Shown here one piece after another: positions 54,105 through 64,000 of a stretch of DNA of 64,000 nucleotides (its first letter is position 1; every line of letters starts with the position of its first letter). The DNA lies in NCBI GenBank assembly GCA_963724975.1, contig CAVRXB010000008.1:1-64000 (forward strand). The letters are read 5' to 3'. This stretch comes from CAIWHR01 sp963724975 (lineage in GTDB: Bacteria; Pseudomonadota; Gammaproteobacteria; Burkholderiales; Casimicrobiaceae). Under the pieces are notes generated by a model that worked only from the letters and a program-made list of their open reading frames with translations, was not told where the DNA came from and ran no database searches. A program made the position numbers and the translations under genes.

Positions 54105-57100
54105 TCAGGAAATGGTAGCAAGTCCTGGCGTAACGCTCATTTGCGGAACTGGACGTCTGGAGGGAACACGCACCTCCACATGGTGTTCCTGGCGATCGTC
54201 GGCCAGAACAACGAAGTCTCCTCCTTGCGCGACCCCATCGACCATGACGCTCGGTGCCGCCAATTCCTCGTCGCCTTCGACTTCGGTTCGCCGAACTTTG
54301 ATGCGGTAACAGGTTTCGCGATACCGGTAATGCAACGCGAACTCGCTCCACGCCGGAGGCAGGCACGGCGCGAAACGAAGTCGATCCGCTTCCAGGTTGA
54401 GCCCCAGCAGCGACTCGACGACAAGCCGGTACATCCAGCCAGCCGAGCCCGTGTACCAGGTCCAACCGCCACGGCCCGTGTGCGGCGCGAGGGCATAGAC
54501 GTCGGCGGCGATGACGTAGGGTTCCACCTTGTACGTCGCAGCACCCTCCGGCGTCAGTGCGTGATTTGTCGGATTGATCATCGCCGTCATTTCCCATGCG
54601 CGTTCAGCCTCGCCCAGAGCCGCGAACGCCATCGCAGCCCAGATCGCGCCGTGCGTGTACTGACCGCCGTTTTCGCGCACGCCTGGCACGTATCCACGGA
54701 TGTATCCAGGCTCGAGATCCGACGTATCGAACGGCGGATCGAGAAGCTGGATCAAAGCATGTTCGCGGCGAACCAAGCGGACATTCACCGCGTTCATCGC
54801 CATGCGCGAGCGCGCGACATCATCCGGGCCGGAGAGCACCGCCCAACTCTGCGCAACCGAATCGATCTGACATTCGGCATTGTCGCGGGAACCGAGCGGT
54901 GAGCCGTCGTCGAAGTATGCCCGCCGATACCACTCGCCATCCCAGGCATTCTCTTCGATCCGTTGCCGCAATTGCGTCGCCTCCGTTTCGCAACGGTCCG
55001 CGAACGAGCGATCGTCGCGCAAGCGTGCAACTTTGGCGAATTCCTCCAGAACGTGACAAAGGAAGAACGCGAGCCAGACGCTTTCGCCCCTGCCGTGCCG
55101 GCCGACGAGATTCATGCCGTCGTTCCAGTCACCGGATCCGATCAGTGGCAAGCCGTGAGTGCCAAATCTGAAGCCATGCAGAACTGCCCTCACGCAGTGC
55201 TCATAGACACTCACGCTTATGTCGGACTGGGCTGGTAAATCATAGTATGAGTCGTCCTCTGCGTTGACCGGGCGGCCTTCGAGAAAGGACGCGGTTTCGT
55301 CGAGAATCGACATGTCGCCGGTGGTAAGAACGTAGCGGCTTGTCGCCAGGGGCAACCAAAGGTAATCGTCCGAGCAATGTGTGCGCACGCCGCGCCCCGA
55401 TACCGGATGCCACCAATGCTGGACGTCGCCCTCGACGAACTGGCGACTCGCACAGAGCACGATGTGTGCGCGCGCAAGTCCCGGTTCGGCATGAACCAGC
55501 GCCATCACGTCCTGCAATTGGTCGCGGAATCCGTAGGCGCCGCCCGACTGATAGTAGCCGCTGCGTGCCCACAGCCGGCAGGCGATCGTTTGATAGAGGA
55601 GCCAGCCATTGGTCAGTACGTTGAGGGCCGCATCGGGCGTTTCGATCTGCACGGCGGCAAGCGTGTGCTGCCAGTGTCGGACCACGGCATCGAGCGCCTC
55701 ACGGGCGGCCGCAGCTCCGCGATAGCGCTCCGCCAGCTGACTGGCCGCATCCGCGCTGCTCGCTGCGCCGAGACGAAAAACGCTCTCGTGCTGTTGCTCT
55801 TCGGCAAGATCGAAGGTGATCTGGATCGCGGCGCACGGATCCAGTCCGGCGCCAGTCTTGCCGGACAACCGCGACCGGTGCAGGGCGGCAGGATCGCGGA
55901 GCGTGCCATTGCGACCGATGAATTCGGTGCGACTACCGCTCACCGTTCGAGTGGGTCCGTCGACGTCGAAAAATCCGACCCACTCCGCGAAGTCGACGTT
56001 GTACGGATTTCGAGCACACAACGCACCGCTCCTGGCATCGATCTCGGTCGTCACGTGCATCGCGGATTTTGCCCGCAAATCGCCCAGTACCCATTCGACG
56101 TAGCCCGTTACGGAAAGTCGTCTTGCACGGCCCGAATGGTTGCTCACCTTCAAGGAGAAGAACTTGACCGCCGCGTCGAGCGCAACGAAGACCGTGAGCT
56201 CCGAGCGAATTCCATCCTCGGTGTGTTCGAAAACGCTGTAGCCGAACCCGTGCCGGGTGACGTAGGGCGCCGCCCCGCCACACGGGGAGGACGTGGCCGA
56301 CCAGAAGCGGCCGGTCTCTTCATCGCGAAGGTATAGGGCCTCTCCGCACGACTCGCTCACGGAGTCGTTGTGCCACGGGGTGAGACGAAACAGGTGGGCG
56401 TTTTCACTCCACGTGTAGCCGAGACCGCTTTCCGACACGACGGTGCCGAAGGAGGGGCTCGCAATCACATTCACCCACGGAGCCGGCGTTGCGTCACCCG
56501 TTTCGGGCGCGATGACGTATTCGCGTCCATCTGGCGAAAATCCGCCGATTCCGTTGAAGAGGATCAAACCGTTTGCTGGCGAGTCGGCGTCCGCGGAAAC
56601 CTGGGGTCGATAGCTGCGGGTCGGTGCAAGCGGCGGAATTCGGATGTCGGCAGGTACGCGACGGTTGATCTGCTCGGCCAGGGTTCCGCTTCCGTCGGTG
56701 ATGATCGCGCGGGCGACCGATTGGAAAAGAACACGGTCCTCGGAGGATATCTGCTCGGCATGCCGCACGAAAATGCCCCCGGGGCGATCGACGAAATGGG
56801 CTTCGACACCGGCGGCGATCAGGCCCACGATTTGTTCCTGAAGCCGCTGTCGATAGACGTCGTGATCTTCGTTCCAGATCACCAGGTCCACGGCCAGCCC
56901 CTTGAGGCGCCAATACGCATGCGCCTGCACGAGCTGGCGCACGAGTTCGATATTGCCGCCGTTGGCAATCTGGAGGAGCACGATCGGCAGGTCGCCGGAG
57001 ATCGCGTAGCCCCACAGGCCGGATTGCCCGCGACGATTTCTCACCAGAACACTCGCAGCCGCGCGCAGCGATGCATTGGCATAGATCACCGAGCTCGCGA

Positions 57101-60100
57101 GGCGGCTGTAGAGTTGCGAATCGGCCTCGGTGGCGTTGAGCTGCTGCAGCACCACCTGGCAGTGGGTCCAGGTCAGCTCGAACACGCGATCCGCGAGACG
57201 GCGATCCTGGTATTTGTCGACGAGACGGAGCACGGCTTCGCGCGTTTCACCGGCCCCTGAAACCATGTCGATCGTCGCTGTAGCACCGGCGTTGATGGTG
57301 ATCCGATGGCGGATCACCGCGATCGGATCCAACACGGATCCTTCGCTGCCGGATAGCGCTTCGGGATGGGTCATCGCGAAGGGCGCCGCGACCGAACCGC
57401 CCCGGCCGATGAAACGCATGCGGTCCGTCTCGTATGAGAATTCCGGGGTGTCCACCCCATGCACGGTCATCAGATGAAACATCCACGGCACCTGTTCTTC
57501 GAGGGAGCGGGGACGGCGGGTGCAAAGAATTGCGTGCCGTCCATGGACGATCTCGGTTTGCACGAAGAGGTTGCTGAACGCCGGATGCAAAGCGTCCGCG
57601 GCCGGTGGTGCGAGAACCACCTCCGAGTAGCTCGTCACATCGATTGTCCGGGCGATTCGCGACCGGTTGGTGATGTGGACCCGGCGGACTTCGATATCAT
57701 CTTCGGGCGAGACCACGATTTCGGTATGCGTCTCGAAATCGAAATCCCTGCGTCGGAACTCCGCGCGGCCCTCCGAGAAGATCGCTTCGTAATGTTCAGG
57801 CCGCCTGAGCGTGGGTTGGAACGCCGTTGACCAGAACTCGCCGCTCGTTTCGTCACGGAGATAGCAGAACGTGCCCCAGTTGTCGCAGGTGCTGTCTTCG
57901 CGCCAGCGGGTCAGCGCCAGATCTTTCCAGCGGCTACTCCCGCCTCCCGCATTCGTCACCATCACGTGATAGCGGCCATTTGAAAGCAGCTGCACCTCCG
58001 GAAACACAGTGTCCGGGTTGGTGAGCACGCGCACCGGCAACTGCGAACCGGCCCCCGCCGCGCGGTGATCGGGAAGATCGGTTGCGTTCGTATGAAACAG
58101 CGTGGCTCTCGGAACGCGCTCCTGCAGAAGAAGCAACGTCGCTTGGAAGAGCGGGTCCGATTCGAACCGCTGTTGCATCGGTCGCCCCAGGAGCACATAG
58201 GCGAAGGACAGCAGGCTCATCGCCTGGTGGTGCGCCATAAACGACCGGACCACGGCGCTCGACTCCCCGCGACGTTGCCGCGATGGCGTGTAGTCGATGG
58301 CTTCGAACATGCCGAGCCTTCCGGCCAAGCCATCAATGGCGAGTCGTTGCAGATTCGCACACGCCGCGTCGGGAGCGATCATGAGGGCGAGGGCCGACGC
58401 ATACGGCGCCACGACCAGATCCTCACTCAGTCCACGTTTCAAACCCAACCCGGGGACCCCGAAAGCGCGATACTGGTAGTTGAGATGGACGTCGACAGTG
58501 TTGTAGCCGCACTCCGACATCCCCCATGGCACGCCACGTTGTCTTCCATACTCGATCTGTCGCCCAACCGCGGCGTGGTACGTCTGGTCGAGCAGGGTAT
58601 TCTCATAGGTCGGCATCACGAGCAGCGGCATCAGGTACTCGAACATCGAGCCGCTCCACGCCAACAGAACCGGTTCCCCGCCCACGGACGTGAGCAATCG
58701 TCCGAGCGCGAACCAGCTTTCCTGGGGCAGCTTGTCCTGTGCGACGGCGACGAAATTGCTCAAACGCGCCTCCGATGCCAGCAAGTCGTAGTAGCTCTCG
58801 TCGCAACGGCGTTGCGCGACGTTGTATCCGATCGCCAACTGTCGACGCACCTTGTCGTACAGGAAGTCATAGTCCATTGCGGTAAGGGCGGTCGCCTGCT
58901 GTGCAAGCGCTTCGATGGCGACCATTCTGGCGGTGGCACGCTCGGTACCCTGCGTGACAAGACGCTGCAGCGCGTCGAGCGACTCCTGCGCCTCCGGCGT
59001 CGCGCCGCTGTCGCGCGTGCGGTTGATGATCGGCGCCCATGCCGCGTCGAGCAGCGCAAGTTCGCGGAGCGTTGGAATAGTGCCGCCCGGAAGGTCGGGA
59101 CGTGTTCCTGCCGCCGTTGGCAGCTCCAGCCACGGCGCAAGAAAAATCACGTCATCACGCAACTCGACGCATTGGCGCTCGAGCGCCCGAGCCCAGATGC
59201 TTGCTTCGATTTCGGAGTCCGCAGGGTTTTGGGTCGTGAATTGTCCGGCCGCATCGGCTGCGCTTGCGGCGAGGCGTTCGACCTGGATCCACGCATCGGG
59301 CAGGGTGACCGGCCTGGCGGCGGCGGTCGAGGCAAGCACCTTTTCGAACGGTGCAACGGTGTGCCGTGACTGTTTGCCGATGGCGTCGATGAGAATCGCC
59401 AACGTATCGCTCAGACCCTCCAGCCATCGCTGGTTAAGGATCGGGGCATCGCAGAGGGCCGCGAGACCGGGTCGCAATGTCAGCAGATGGCCCGCGAGAT
59501 TGCCGCTGTCCACCGTCGAGACGTAACGCGGAGCAAGGGGCGAACCCGTTTTCGTGTCGTACCAGTTGTAGAAGTGCCCGCGGTACCGTTGCAACGATTC
59601 CATGCTTCGCAGAGCATTTGTTGTGCGTACGATGAGTTGACCGGTCGACAGATAACCGAAGTCGTGAGCCGTCAGATTGGCAAGCAGCGCCAATCCCATG
59701 TTGGTCGGCGAAGTACGGTGCGCGATGGTGACCGCCGGATGTTCCTGCACGTTGTCGGGCGGCAGAAAATGATCGTCCGGTCCGACGTACGTCTCGAAAT
59801 AGGCCCACGTTTTCCGCGCGAGATTGCGCAGGAAGTGAGTCTGGTCAACCGTCAGCCTCGCGCTCCGTCGTGCGAGCGGACGGCTCACCCACCAGGCGAT
59901 GGCGGGCGATGCCCCCCACAGCAACAGGATCGCTCCGGCGACGGCTAGCGCCGCGGGATTCGTGAGCGACAGCCCGATCCACGCCGCGGCGGCTACTGCG
60001 GGGGCGACCGCCATGGAGCGATAGGACGCGAGCAGGTCCGTACGGGCGTGTTGTTCCAACGCGCGATCCACGTCACTCGACGTATTCCATTCCAGCAAGC

Positions 60101-62996
60101 GTCGGCCGGTGATCAGCATCCGTCCGATCGTGCGCACGACCGCATCTAGGCAGAAGTAAGCTTCATAGGGCAGAAAAGCGAGCGCGAGCAGCGCCTGAAC
60201 GAGGTGCCGCCGCGCGCTACGCCCGACAGCAGTCAGATGCTGTCCGAATGGCACCTCGGCGGGCTTTCTGGCCAGATCGGAGAGCGACGAAATGACGCAC
60301 GGCACCAGCAGGATACCGACGACAACCGCGGTCCAGAACCAAGGTGCTGACAGCATGCTCCAACCGAGCAGCAGCAGACAGGTCAGCGCGGCGGGGACGA
60401 GGCTGCGCCGCAGGTTGTCGAACAACTTCCATTGCGACAGCATCGAAAGCGGGTTGGGCTCGCGACGCGCATCCGGTCCGTGCACGCGTCGTCGCAGCCA
60501 TCCCGCGAGCTGCCAGTCGCCGCGGATCCAGCGCCGCCGGCGGGCCATGTCGGCGCGATAGCGCGACGGAAATTCCTCGTACAATTCTACGTCGCTGAGG
60601 AGTCCGGCACGGGCGTAGCATCCCTCCAGAAGATCGTGGCTCAGGACGCGGTCTGCGGGAAAGCGCCCTCGAAGTGCACGCTCGAAGGCATCGACGTCGT
60701 AAATGCCCTTGCCAATGAATGAGCCCTCGTCGAAGACGTCCTGGTACACGTCCGAGACCGTGCGCGTGTACTGATCGATCCCCGCCTCAGCTCCGTACAG
60801 GCGCGCGTAGTGCGACCGGTTGGTGCCCGGCAGGCTCGCCGACACGCGCGGCTGAAGGATGGCGTGACCTGACGTCACGATCTCCCTGCTCGTTTCCTTG
60901 CCGAATTCATCGAAGCGAGCAGTGTTCAACGGATGCGCCATGGCGCCGACGAACTGGCGCGCCGCATCGCGCGGAAGTTGCGTATCCGTATCAAGCGTAA
61001 TGACGTACTTCACCTGCGCAAGGATGCCCGTCGCGCCGACGACGAGAGAAAAACCGTCCGTACGACCGCCGCGCAGCAGCGCATTCAGGTCGCCAAGCTT
61101 GCCACGCTTGCGTTCGTGGCCCATCCAGATCCGCGCCACTGCATTCCAGCTTCGGGGGCGATGAAACAGGTAGAACACACTGGTGTTCGTGGAAGAACCC
61201 GCGCCGCCGTCGTTGGTGTTCCCGGTTTCCATCGCTGGCGAATGCTCGGCACGCCCGTACTTTCGATTCAGCTCGTTTATCCGCGCCTCCACCAACTCGA
61301 GGAGCGGTCGGTCCGCGGGCAGCGATTCCTCTCGCGCGTCCGGAAAATCGGTCAGCAAGCCAAAGTGCAGGTGCGCGTCGCGATTGGCGAGGAACCGGAC
61401 TTCGAGGGCATCAACCAGATCCTCGACGTTTTGAACGCTGGTGAGCATGGTCGGAACGATCACGAGCGTCCGCGCCTCCGCGGCGATGCCGGTGGAGAAA
61501 TCCATTCGCGGCAATGGCCGCGGCGTCACGATCAACGTGGCCATCCAGTTCACGATCGTCACGGCCAGTTGGCTGGTCACCAACAGACAAAGCACGACGA
61601 CCGGCGCGAGCAGCGCCCAGTCAATTCCGGGAGCAACCGCATTGACGGCGAGGGCGGCGGTGGCGACGCCCGTGATCGCCGCGACCGCACCTAGATAGAA
61701 AGGCAGCGGAAACCGTCTTGCGATTTTTCGCCAGGCGGCACCCATGGAACTCTTGACCGCGGCGGCGCGCTCCAGCTCTGGAAGACCCCTGTCGATCAGA
61801 TAGAAGCCGACATGCGCGGCCCGATCAAGGCTCCCCTTGCCGGTAGCGCTCGCTCGAGCCAACTCGATTGCCTTCTGCGCTACCTCCACTTCAGACAGGC
61901 GACCTTTCCTGGCGATGCGCTCGGTCGCGTGACGGTAGCGGTCGCGGGTCGCAAACTCCATCGCGCCATAGATGTCTTGCGGGTCCTGCCGCAGTATGTT
62001 TTCGACCACACTGATGGTCTCGACAAAATCGCGCCAGTCGATGGCGCTGAGAAAGCGGAGACTGCCAATGCTGTTGCTGATCGAGACCTGGTCGGACGCC
62101 TGCTGCTGGTTCGCCGTTTGCACCAACTGTTCGATCGTCAGATGGGATTCCGCGAGGCGCTGCTCGATCCACGTCAACGCGAGTGCCAATGCCGCACTCT
62201 GGCCTTGCAAACGGCGGGCAAGCTCCGCCACAAATGCGCTTGCCATGGGCGGCGTCGATCGCGCCATGTCGGCGATGACCAGGATCAGGCTCTTGGGATC
62301 CCGCTCGGCGATCTCCATCATCCGGTTGGCCCAGTTATTGGCCAGATCGCGCTCGACCCTGCCGGCGCCGATCCGCACGGCAACGCGGCGAAGGTTCTCG
62401 ATCAAGGCGAGCCGCAGCATGATCGGGATGGCCCAAAGCTCGCCGAGATTGAGCGTGGTAACCGATTGATAGGCGGACACGAAGCGCCGCAGGCTGTCGG
62501 CGTCGACCCGCCCGTCTCCGTGCGCGATGGTCTCGAGCGCGATGTCGTACACGCGTGGCAGACCCGCCGACGACCCGAGCGCCAAACGTGGCAACTCGCG
62601 GCTGTAGCCGCGCGGCAAATGCCTCTTGGCCGTGGCGATCTGTTCTTCGATCAGATGGAAGTTGTCGAGCAGCCACTCGCCTGCCGGGGTGATCCGGTCG
62701 TTCCCCGATACCGCGGAGGTCAACTGTTGGCAGACCTCGATCAGCACCGTTTCGTTCGCGGCCAACCGGGAGAGGAGCCGGTCCCGCGCGCGGCGCGGTG
62801 TCAACCGATGCGCGGTCGCGAGCGTCTTGCCATGCCGTTCCATCTGCTCGGCACTGAACAGCTCAGAGCGAAGCGGCAACTCCTCGCCGAGCGGTTTGCG
62901 CGACAGGGCACCGGTGCGCAGGCGGGTCCTGAACTGAGTGAGATGCCCGAGAATCGATGTGCTACTGGTCACCGAATCACGCTGTCCATCTGTCAT
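54105..62996 (-). CDS. ndvB: Cyclic beta-1,2-glucan synthase-like protein (NdvB/ChvB type)
   Basis: A 2963-residue membrane protein that by homology builds and cyclises beta-1,2-glucan, an osmoregulated periplasmic glucan. Layout: N-terminal cytoplasmic region (1-425), a first helix group (about 430-490), a GT84 glycosyltransferase domain with a DTDTQLPRD motif near 667 and RWIRGDWQL near 822, further helices (about 870-905 and 1003-1040), a glycoamylase-like domain (about 1060-1500, SPTNMGLALLANLTAHDFGYLSTGQL), two GH94-N-type beta-sandwiches (starting near 1680 and 2200) and a GH94 phosphorylase-like (alpha/alpha)6 domain with GSGDWNDGMN near 2622. Length is near normal for NdvB. It starts at 62996; no clear promoter seen. 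Confidence 0.93.
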   Translation of the reverse strand: MTDGQRDSVTSSTSILGHLTQFRTRLRTGALSRKPLGEELPLRSELFSAEQMERHGKTLATAHRLTPRRARDRLLSRLAANETVLIEVCQQLTSAVSGNDRITPAGEWLLDNFHLIEEQIATAKRHLPRGYSRELPRLALGSSAGLPRVYDIALETIAHGDGRVDADSLRRFVSAYQSVTTLNLGELWAIPIMLRLALIENLRRVAVRIGAGRVERDLANNWANRMMEIAERDPKSLILVIADMARSTPPMASAFVAELARRLQGQSAALALALTWIEQRLAESHLTIEQLVQTANQQQASDQVSISNSIGSLRFLSAIDWRDFVETISVVENILRQDPQDIYGAMEFATRDRYRHATERIARKGRLSEVEVAQKAIELARASATGKGSLDRAAHVGFYLIDRGLPELERAAAVKSSMGAAWRKIARRFPLPFYLGAVAAITGVATAALAVNAVAPGIDWALLAPVVVLCLLVTSQLAVTIVNWMATLIVTPRPLPRMDFSTGIAAEARTLVIVPTMLTSVQNVEDLVDALEVRFLANRDAHLHFGLLTDFPDAREESLPADRPLLELVEARINELNRKYGRAEHSPAMETGNTNDGGAGSSTNTSVFYLFHRPRSWNAVARIWMGHERKRGKLGDLNALLRGGRTDGFSLVVGATGILAQVKYVITLDTDTQLPRDAARQFVGAMAHPLNTARFDEFGKETSREIVTSGHAILQPRVSASLPGTNRSHYARLYGAEAGIDQYTRTVSDVYQDVFDEGSFIGKGIYDVDAFERALRGRFPADRVLSHDLLEGCYARAGLLSDVELYEEFPSRYRADMARRRRWIRGDWQLAGWLRRRVHGPDARREPNPLSMLSQWKLFDNLRRSLVPAALTCLLLLGWSMLSAPWFWTAVVVGILLVPCVISSLSDLARKPAEVPFGQHLTAVGRSARRHLVQALLALAFLPYEAYFCLDAVVRTIGRMLITGRRLLEWNTSSDVDRALEQHARTDLLASYRSMAVAPAVAAAAWIGLSLTNPAALAVAGAILLLWGASPAIAWWVSRPLARRSARLTVDQTHFLRNLARKTWAYFETYVGPDDHFLPPDNVQEHPAVTIAHRTSPTNMGLALLANLTAHDFGYLSTGQLIVRTTNALRSMESLQRYRGHFYNWYDTKTGSPLAPRYVSTVDSGNLAGHLLTLRPGLAALCDAPILNQRWLEGLSDTLAILIDAIGKQSRHTVAPFEKVLASTAAARPVTLPDAWIQVERLAASAADAAGQFTTQNPADSEIEASIWARALERQCVELRDDVIFLAPWLELPTAAGTRPDLPGGTIPTLRELALLDAAWAPIINRTRDSGATPEAQESLDALQRLVTQGTERATARMVAIEALAQQATALTAMDYDFLYDKVRRQLAIGYNVAQRRCDESYYDLLASEARLSNFVAVAQDKLPQESWFALGRLLTSVGGEPVLLAWSGSMFEYLMPLLVMPTYENTLLDQTYHAAVGRQIEYGRQRGVPWGMSECGYNTVDVHLNYQYRAFGVPGLGLKRGLSEDLVVAPYASALALMIAPDAACANLQRLAIDGLAGRLGMFEAIDYTPSRQRRGESSAVVRSFMAHHQAMSLLSFAYVLLGRPMQQRFESDPLFQATLLLLQERVPRATLFHTNATDLPDHRAAGAGSQLPVRVLTNPDTVFPEVQLLSNGRYHVMVTNAGGGSSRWKDLALTRWREDSTCDNWGTFCYLRDETSGEFWSTAFQPTLRRPEHYEAIFSEGRAEFRRRDFDFETHTEIVVSPEDDIEVRRVHITNRSRIARTIDVTSYSEVVLAPPAADALHPAFSNLFVQTEIVHGRHAILCTRRPRSLEEQVPWMFHLMTVHGVDTPEFSYETDRMRFIGRGGSVAAPFAMTHPEALSGSEGSVLDPIAVIRHRITINAGATATIDMVSGAGETREAVLRLVDKYQDRRLADRVFELTWTHCQVVLQQLNATEADSQLYSRLASSVIYANASLRAAASVLVRNRRGQSGLWGYAISGDLPIVLLQIANGGNIELVRQLVQAHAYWRLKGLAVDLVIWNEDHDVYRQRLQEQIVGLIAAGVEAHFVDRPGGIFVRHAEQISSEDRVLFQSVARAIITDGSGTLAEQINRRVPADIRIPPLAPTRSYRPQVSADADSPANGLILFNGIGGFSPDGREYVIAPETGDATPAPWVNVIASPSFGTVVSESGLGYTWSENAHLFRLTPWHNDSVSESCGEALYLRDEETGRFWSATSSPCGGAAPYVTRHGFGYSVFEHTEDGIRSELTVFVALDAAVKFFSLKVSNHSGRARRLSVTGYVEWVLGDLRAKSAMHVTTEIDARSGALCARNPYNVDFAEWVGFFDVDGPTRTVSGSRTEFIGRNGTLRDPAALHRSRLSGKTGAGLDPCAAIQITFDLAEEQQHESVFRLGAASSADAASQLAERYRGAAAAREALDAVVRHWQHTLAAVQIETPDAALNVLTNGWLLYQTIACRLWARSGYYQSGGAYGFRDQLQDVMALVHAEPGLARAHIVLCASRQFVEGDVQHWWHPVSGRGVRTHCSDDYLWLPLATSRYVLTTGDMSILDETASFLEGRPVNAEDDSYYDLPAQSDISVSVYEHCVRAVLHGFRFGTHGLPLIGSGDWNDGMNLVGRHGRGESVWLAFFLCHVLEEFAKVARLRDDRSFADRCETEATQLRQRIEENAWDGEWYRRAYFDDGSPLGSRDNAECQIDSVAQSWAVLSGPDDVARSRMAMNAVNVRLVRREHALIQLLDPPFDTSDLEPGYIRGYVPGVRENGGQYTHGAIWAAMAFAALGEAERAWEMTAMINPTNHALTPEGAATYKVEPYVIAADVYALAPHTGRGGWTWYTGSAGWMYRLVVESLLGLNLEADRLRFAPCLPPAWSEFALHYRYRETCYRIKVRRTEVEGDEELAAPSVMVDGVAQGGDFVVLADDRQEHHVEVRVPSRRPVPQMSVTPGLATIS

Positions 62997-63705
62997 TGTC
63001 GCATTATCGCGGTCACGCCGCGGTTCGCGCAGCGACTGGCCCTACCGGTCCGACTCTTCGCCGCCACGTCTTATTCACGAGGTCGCCATAGCGGCAGTGC
63101 GCCGCGGGACGAATCAATTCCCCAGCAATCCGACCATTGGTGCAGCTGTTCCATACGCTGCGACACGACTTTGACGATGAGCAAATGCTGAGCAGCATTC
63201 GCCACGCGCGCCCTTAGCGCTGCTAGGGCAAGGATATCGGGGACACCAAAGGGCGTCTGTGCGCTCGCGCACACAGGGACGGCCGTCTGTCCCGGATCTC
63301 CGTTGCCCTCAGAGAGCCGAGGCGCGCCAACACACAGCCTCGCGGCAGTCATCCGGGAGCCTCTGGCGGGCAGTGGCCGTCACCGTGCGATCGGGCGTCA
63401 ATGAGTGGTGCGTATCACTCTACCGCTAGTGGCGCAGCTTCTCGACGGTAGCGTTCATAGCGAATTCAAGCGCCGTCCTGTATGTGTGCGACCGTACAGA
63501 CGTCGGCCCAAAGGAAGTCCAGTATGAAAAGGAAGCTTACAGTCAGGGCCAGCAATCGTCGTCTCCCTTCACGGCGCTTGTGACCAACGGACCCTGCATT
63601 GTCGTACGGCGCGTCCGGGCCGAGAAGGGCACCGTGGAAACCGGTGTGTCGTGAATCGGTTCAAACATGCGATTCGGTCCTGTAACGCACGCGAAGGGTG
63701 GTCTC
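62997..63705. other. Noncoding region upstream of the glucan synthase gene
   Basis: No family-like open frame is visible. Minus-strand frames of 61-93 codons (63013-63352) and a 33-codon plus-strand frame at 63482 lack recognisable features. GAGTG and CACTC at about 63403-63420 can pair weakly. Regulatory elements for the 8.9-kb gene that begins at 62996 must lie here but I cannot pinpoint them. Confidence 0.5.
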
Positions 63706-63780
63706 ATGAACAACATCGTTTACATCGTCGGCGCAGTCGTCATTATCATCGCTGTCTTGTCGTTTCTCGGACTGCGCTAA
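63706..63780 (+). CDS. 24-residue hydrophobic peptide
   Basis: An ATG at 63706 with a purine-rich AAGGGTGG just upstream opens a 24-residue frame: Met-Asn-Asn, then a run of Ile/Val/Ala/Leu forming one transmembrane helix, ending SFLGLR before TAA at 63778-63780. This layout (short polar start, single helix, GLR end) resembles small hydrophobic peptides widely present in proteobacteria. Function unknown. It is the only likely gene in the last kilobase. Confidence 0.6.
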   Translation: MNNIVYIVGAVVIIIAVLSFLGLR

Positions 63781-64000
63781 GGCGCCACGCGCTTGAAGTA
63801 ACGCGGTGCGCGTCGCGGATGCGCCGTCGGTCCATTCCGATTTGCGTCTCCGGCGACGACGCCTTCGCTCGTCAAAACTGCTAATCGCGCACCGAACGAC
63901 GTTTCCCCATGCATTTCGGTGGCGGCATCATTGGTTCCTTTTCCGCCCGAGGTAGATCGGAGTAACGCGGGCCCTACCGCCAGGCAAAACGTCCTTGTCC
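63781..64000. other. Terminal interval without a recognisable gene
   Basis: No convincing frame, tRNA or repeat is seen from 63781 to the end of the window. Confidence 0.4.

Noticed and set aside
63071..63352. A 93-codon minus-strand ORF upstream of ndvB
   Set aside because: No recognisable domain or ribosome-binding site; it reads like chance coding in high-GC DNA.

Overview
This window reads as chromosomal DNA from a high-GC Gram-negative bacterium, most likely a betaproteobacterium. The signs are an outer-membrane and LPS repertoire (heptose epimerase HldD, BamC), the syntenic block dapA-bamC-MBL hydrolase-purC, a cydP-cydA-cydB-cydX operon, a DUF2970 protein, and a RoxA-like oxygenase followed by a DUF7931 protein. 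Product families are recognised from motifs in the translated sequence; no database search was run.

Layout. 1-4.4 kb: end of alanine racemase, hldD, a ComEA-like HhH protein, cysM and a PolB-type exonuclease. 4.4-9.9 kb (minus strand): a DUF1501/DUF1800 secreted pair, phzF, selU and tesA. 10-15 kb: a GT2 glycosyltransferase, an RmlC-like protein and a YbbA/YbbP-type ABC transporter. 15.1-17.2 kb: kynA-kynU (tryptophan to anthranilate). 17.2-21.5 kb: DUF2970, a lipoprotein-type truncated haemoglobin, a noncoding repeat array and the cytochrome bd operon. 21.6-24.3 kb: clpB behind a good sigma-32-type promoter. 24.3-32.5 kb: K+ channel, DUF2917, LysR, methyltransferase, dapA-bamC-MBL-purC, a NeuD-like acyltransferase and a GT4. 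32.5-34.7 kb: DUF7931, RoxA-like oxygenase and slyD. 34.7-39.9 kb: an amidohydrolase joined to a polyamine-type ABC importer whose permease and ATPase are one ORF. 39.9-42.5 kb: mutS. 43-45.9 kb: a GtrA/GtrB/membrane-protein cassette. 46-50 kb: hutH-hutU and an orphan periplasmic binding protein.

50-54 kb looks accessory: a class C beta-lactamase-like hydrolase, an IS3-family transposase remnant, a repeat pair flanking a cytochrome b561 gene, and an inverted-repeat (MITE-like) element. 54.1-63.0 kb is one 2963-residue gene for a cyclic beta-1,2-glucan synthase-like enzyme. The last kilobase holds only a 24-residue hydrophobic peptide.

A recurring feature is single-base frame breaks in otherwise well-conserved genes: alr, selU, the K+ channel, the membrane protein at 44.5-45.9 kb, and twice in the binding protein at 49.3-50.0 kb. 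The break in selU creates an apparent SelU-PhzF fusion that should not be taken at face value. The cluster of indels suggests uncorrected sequencing or assembly errors, although real decay cannot be excluded from the sequence alone. I found no tRNA, rRNA or CRISPR array. I saw no clearly novel multi-gene system; the best candidates for a second look are the amidohydrolase-transporter module, the lipoprotein globin, the repeat array and the orphan binding protein.
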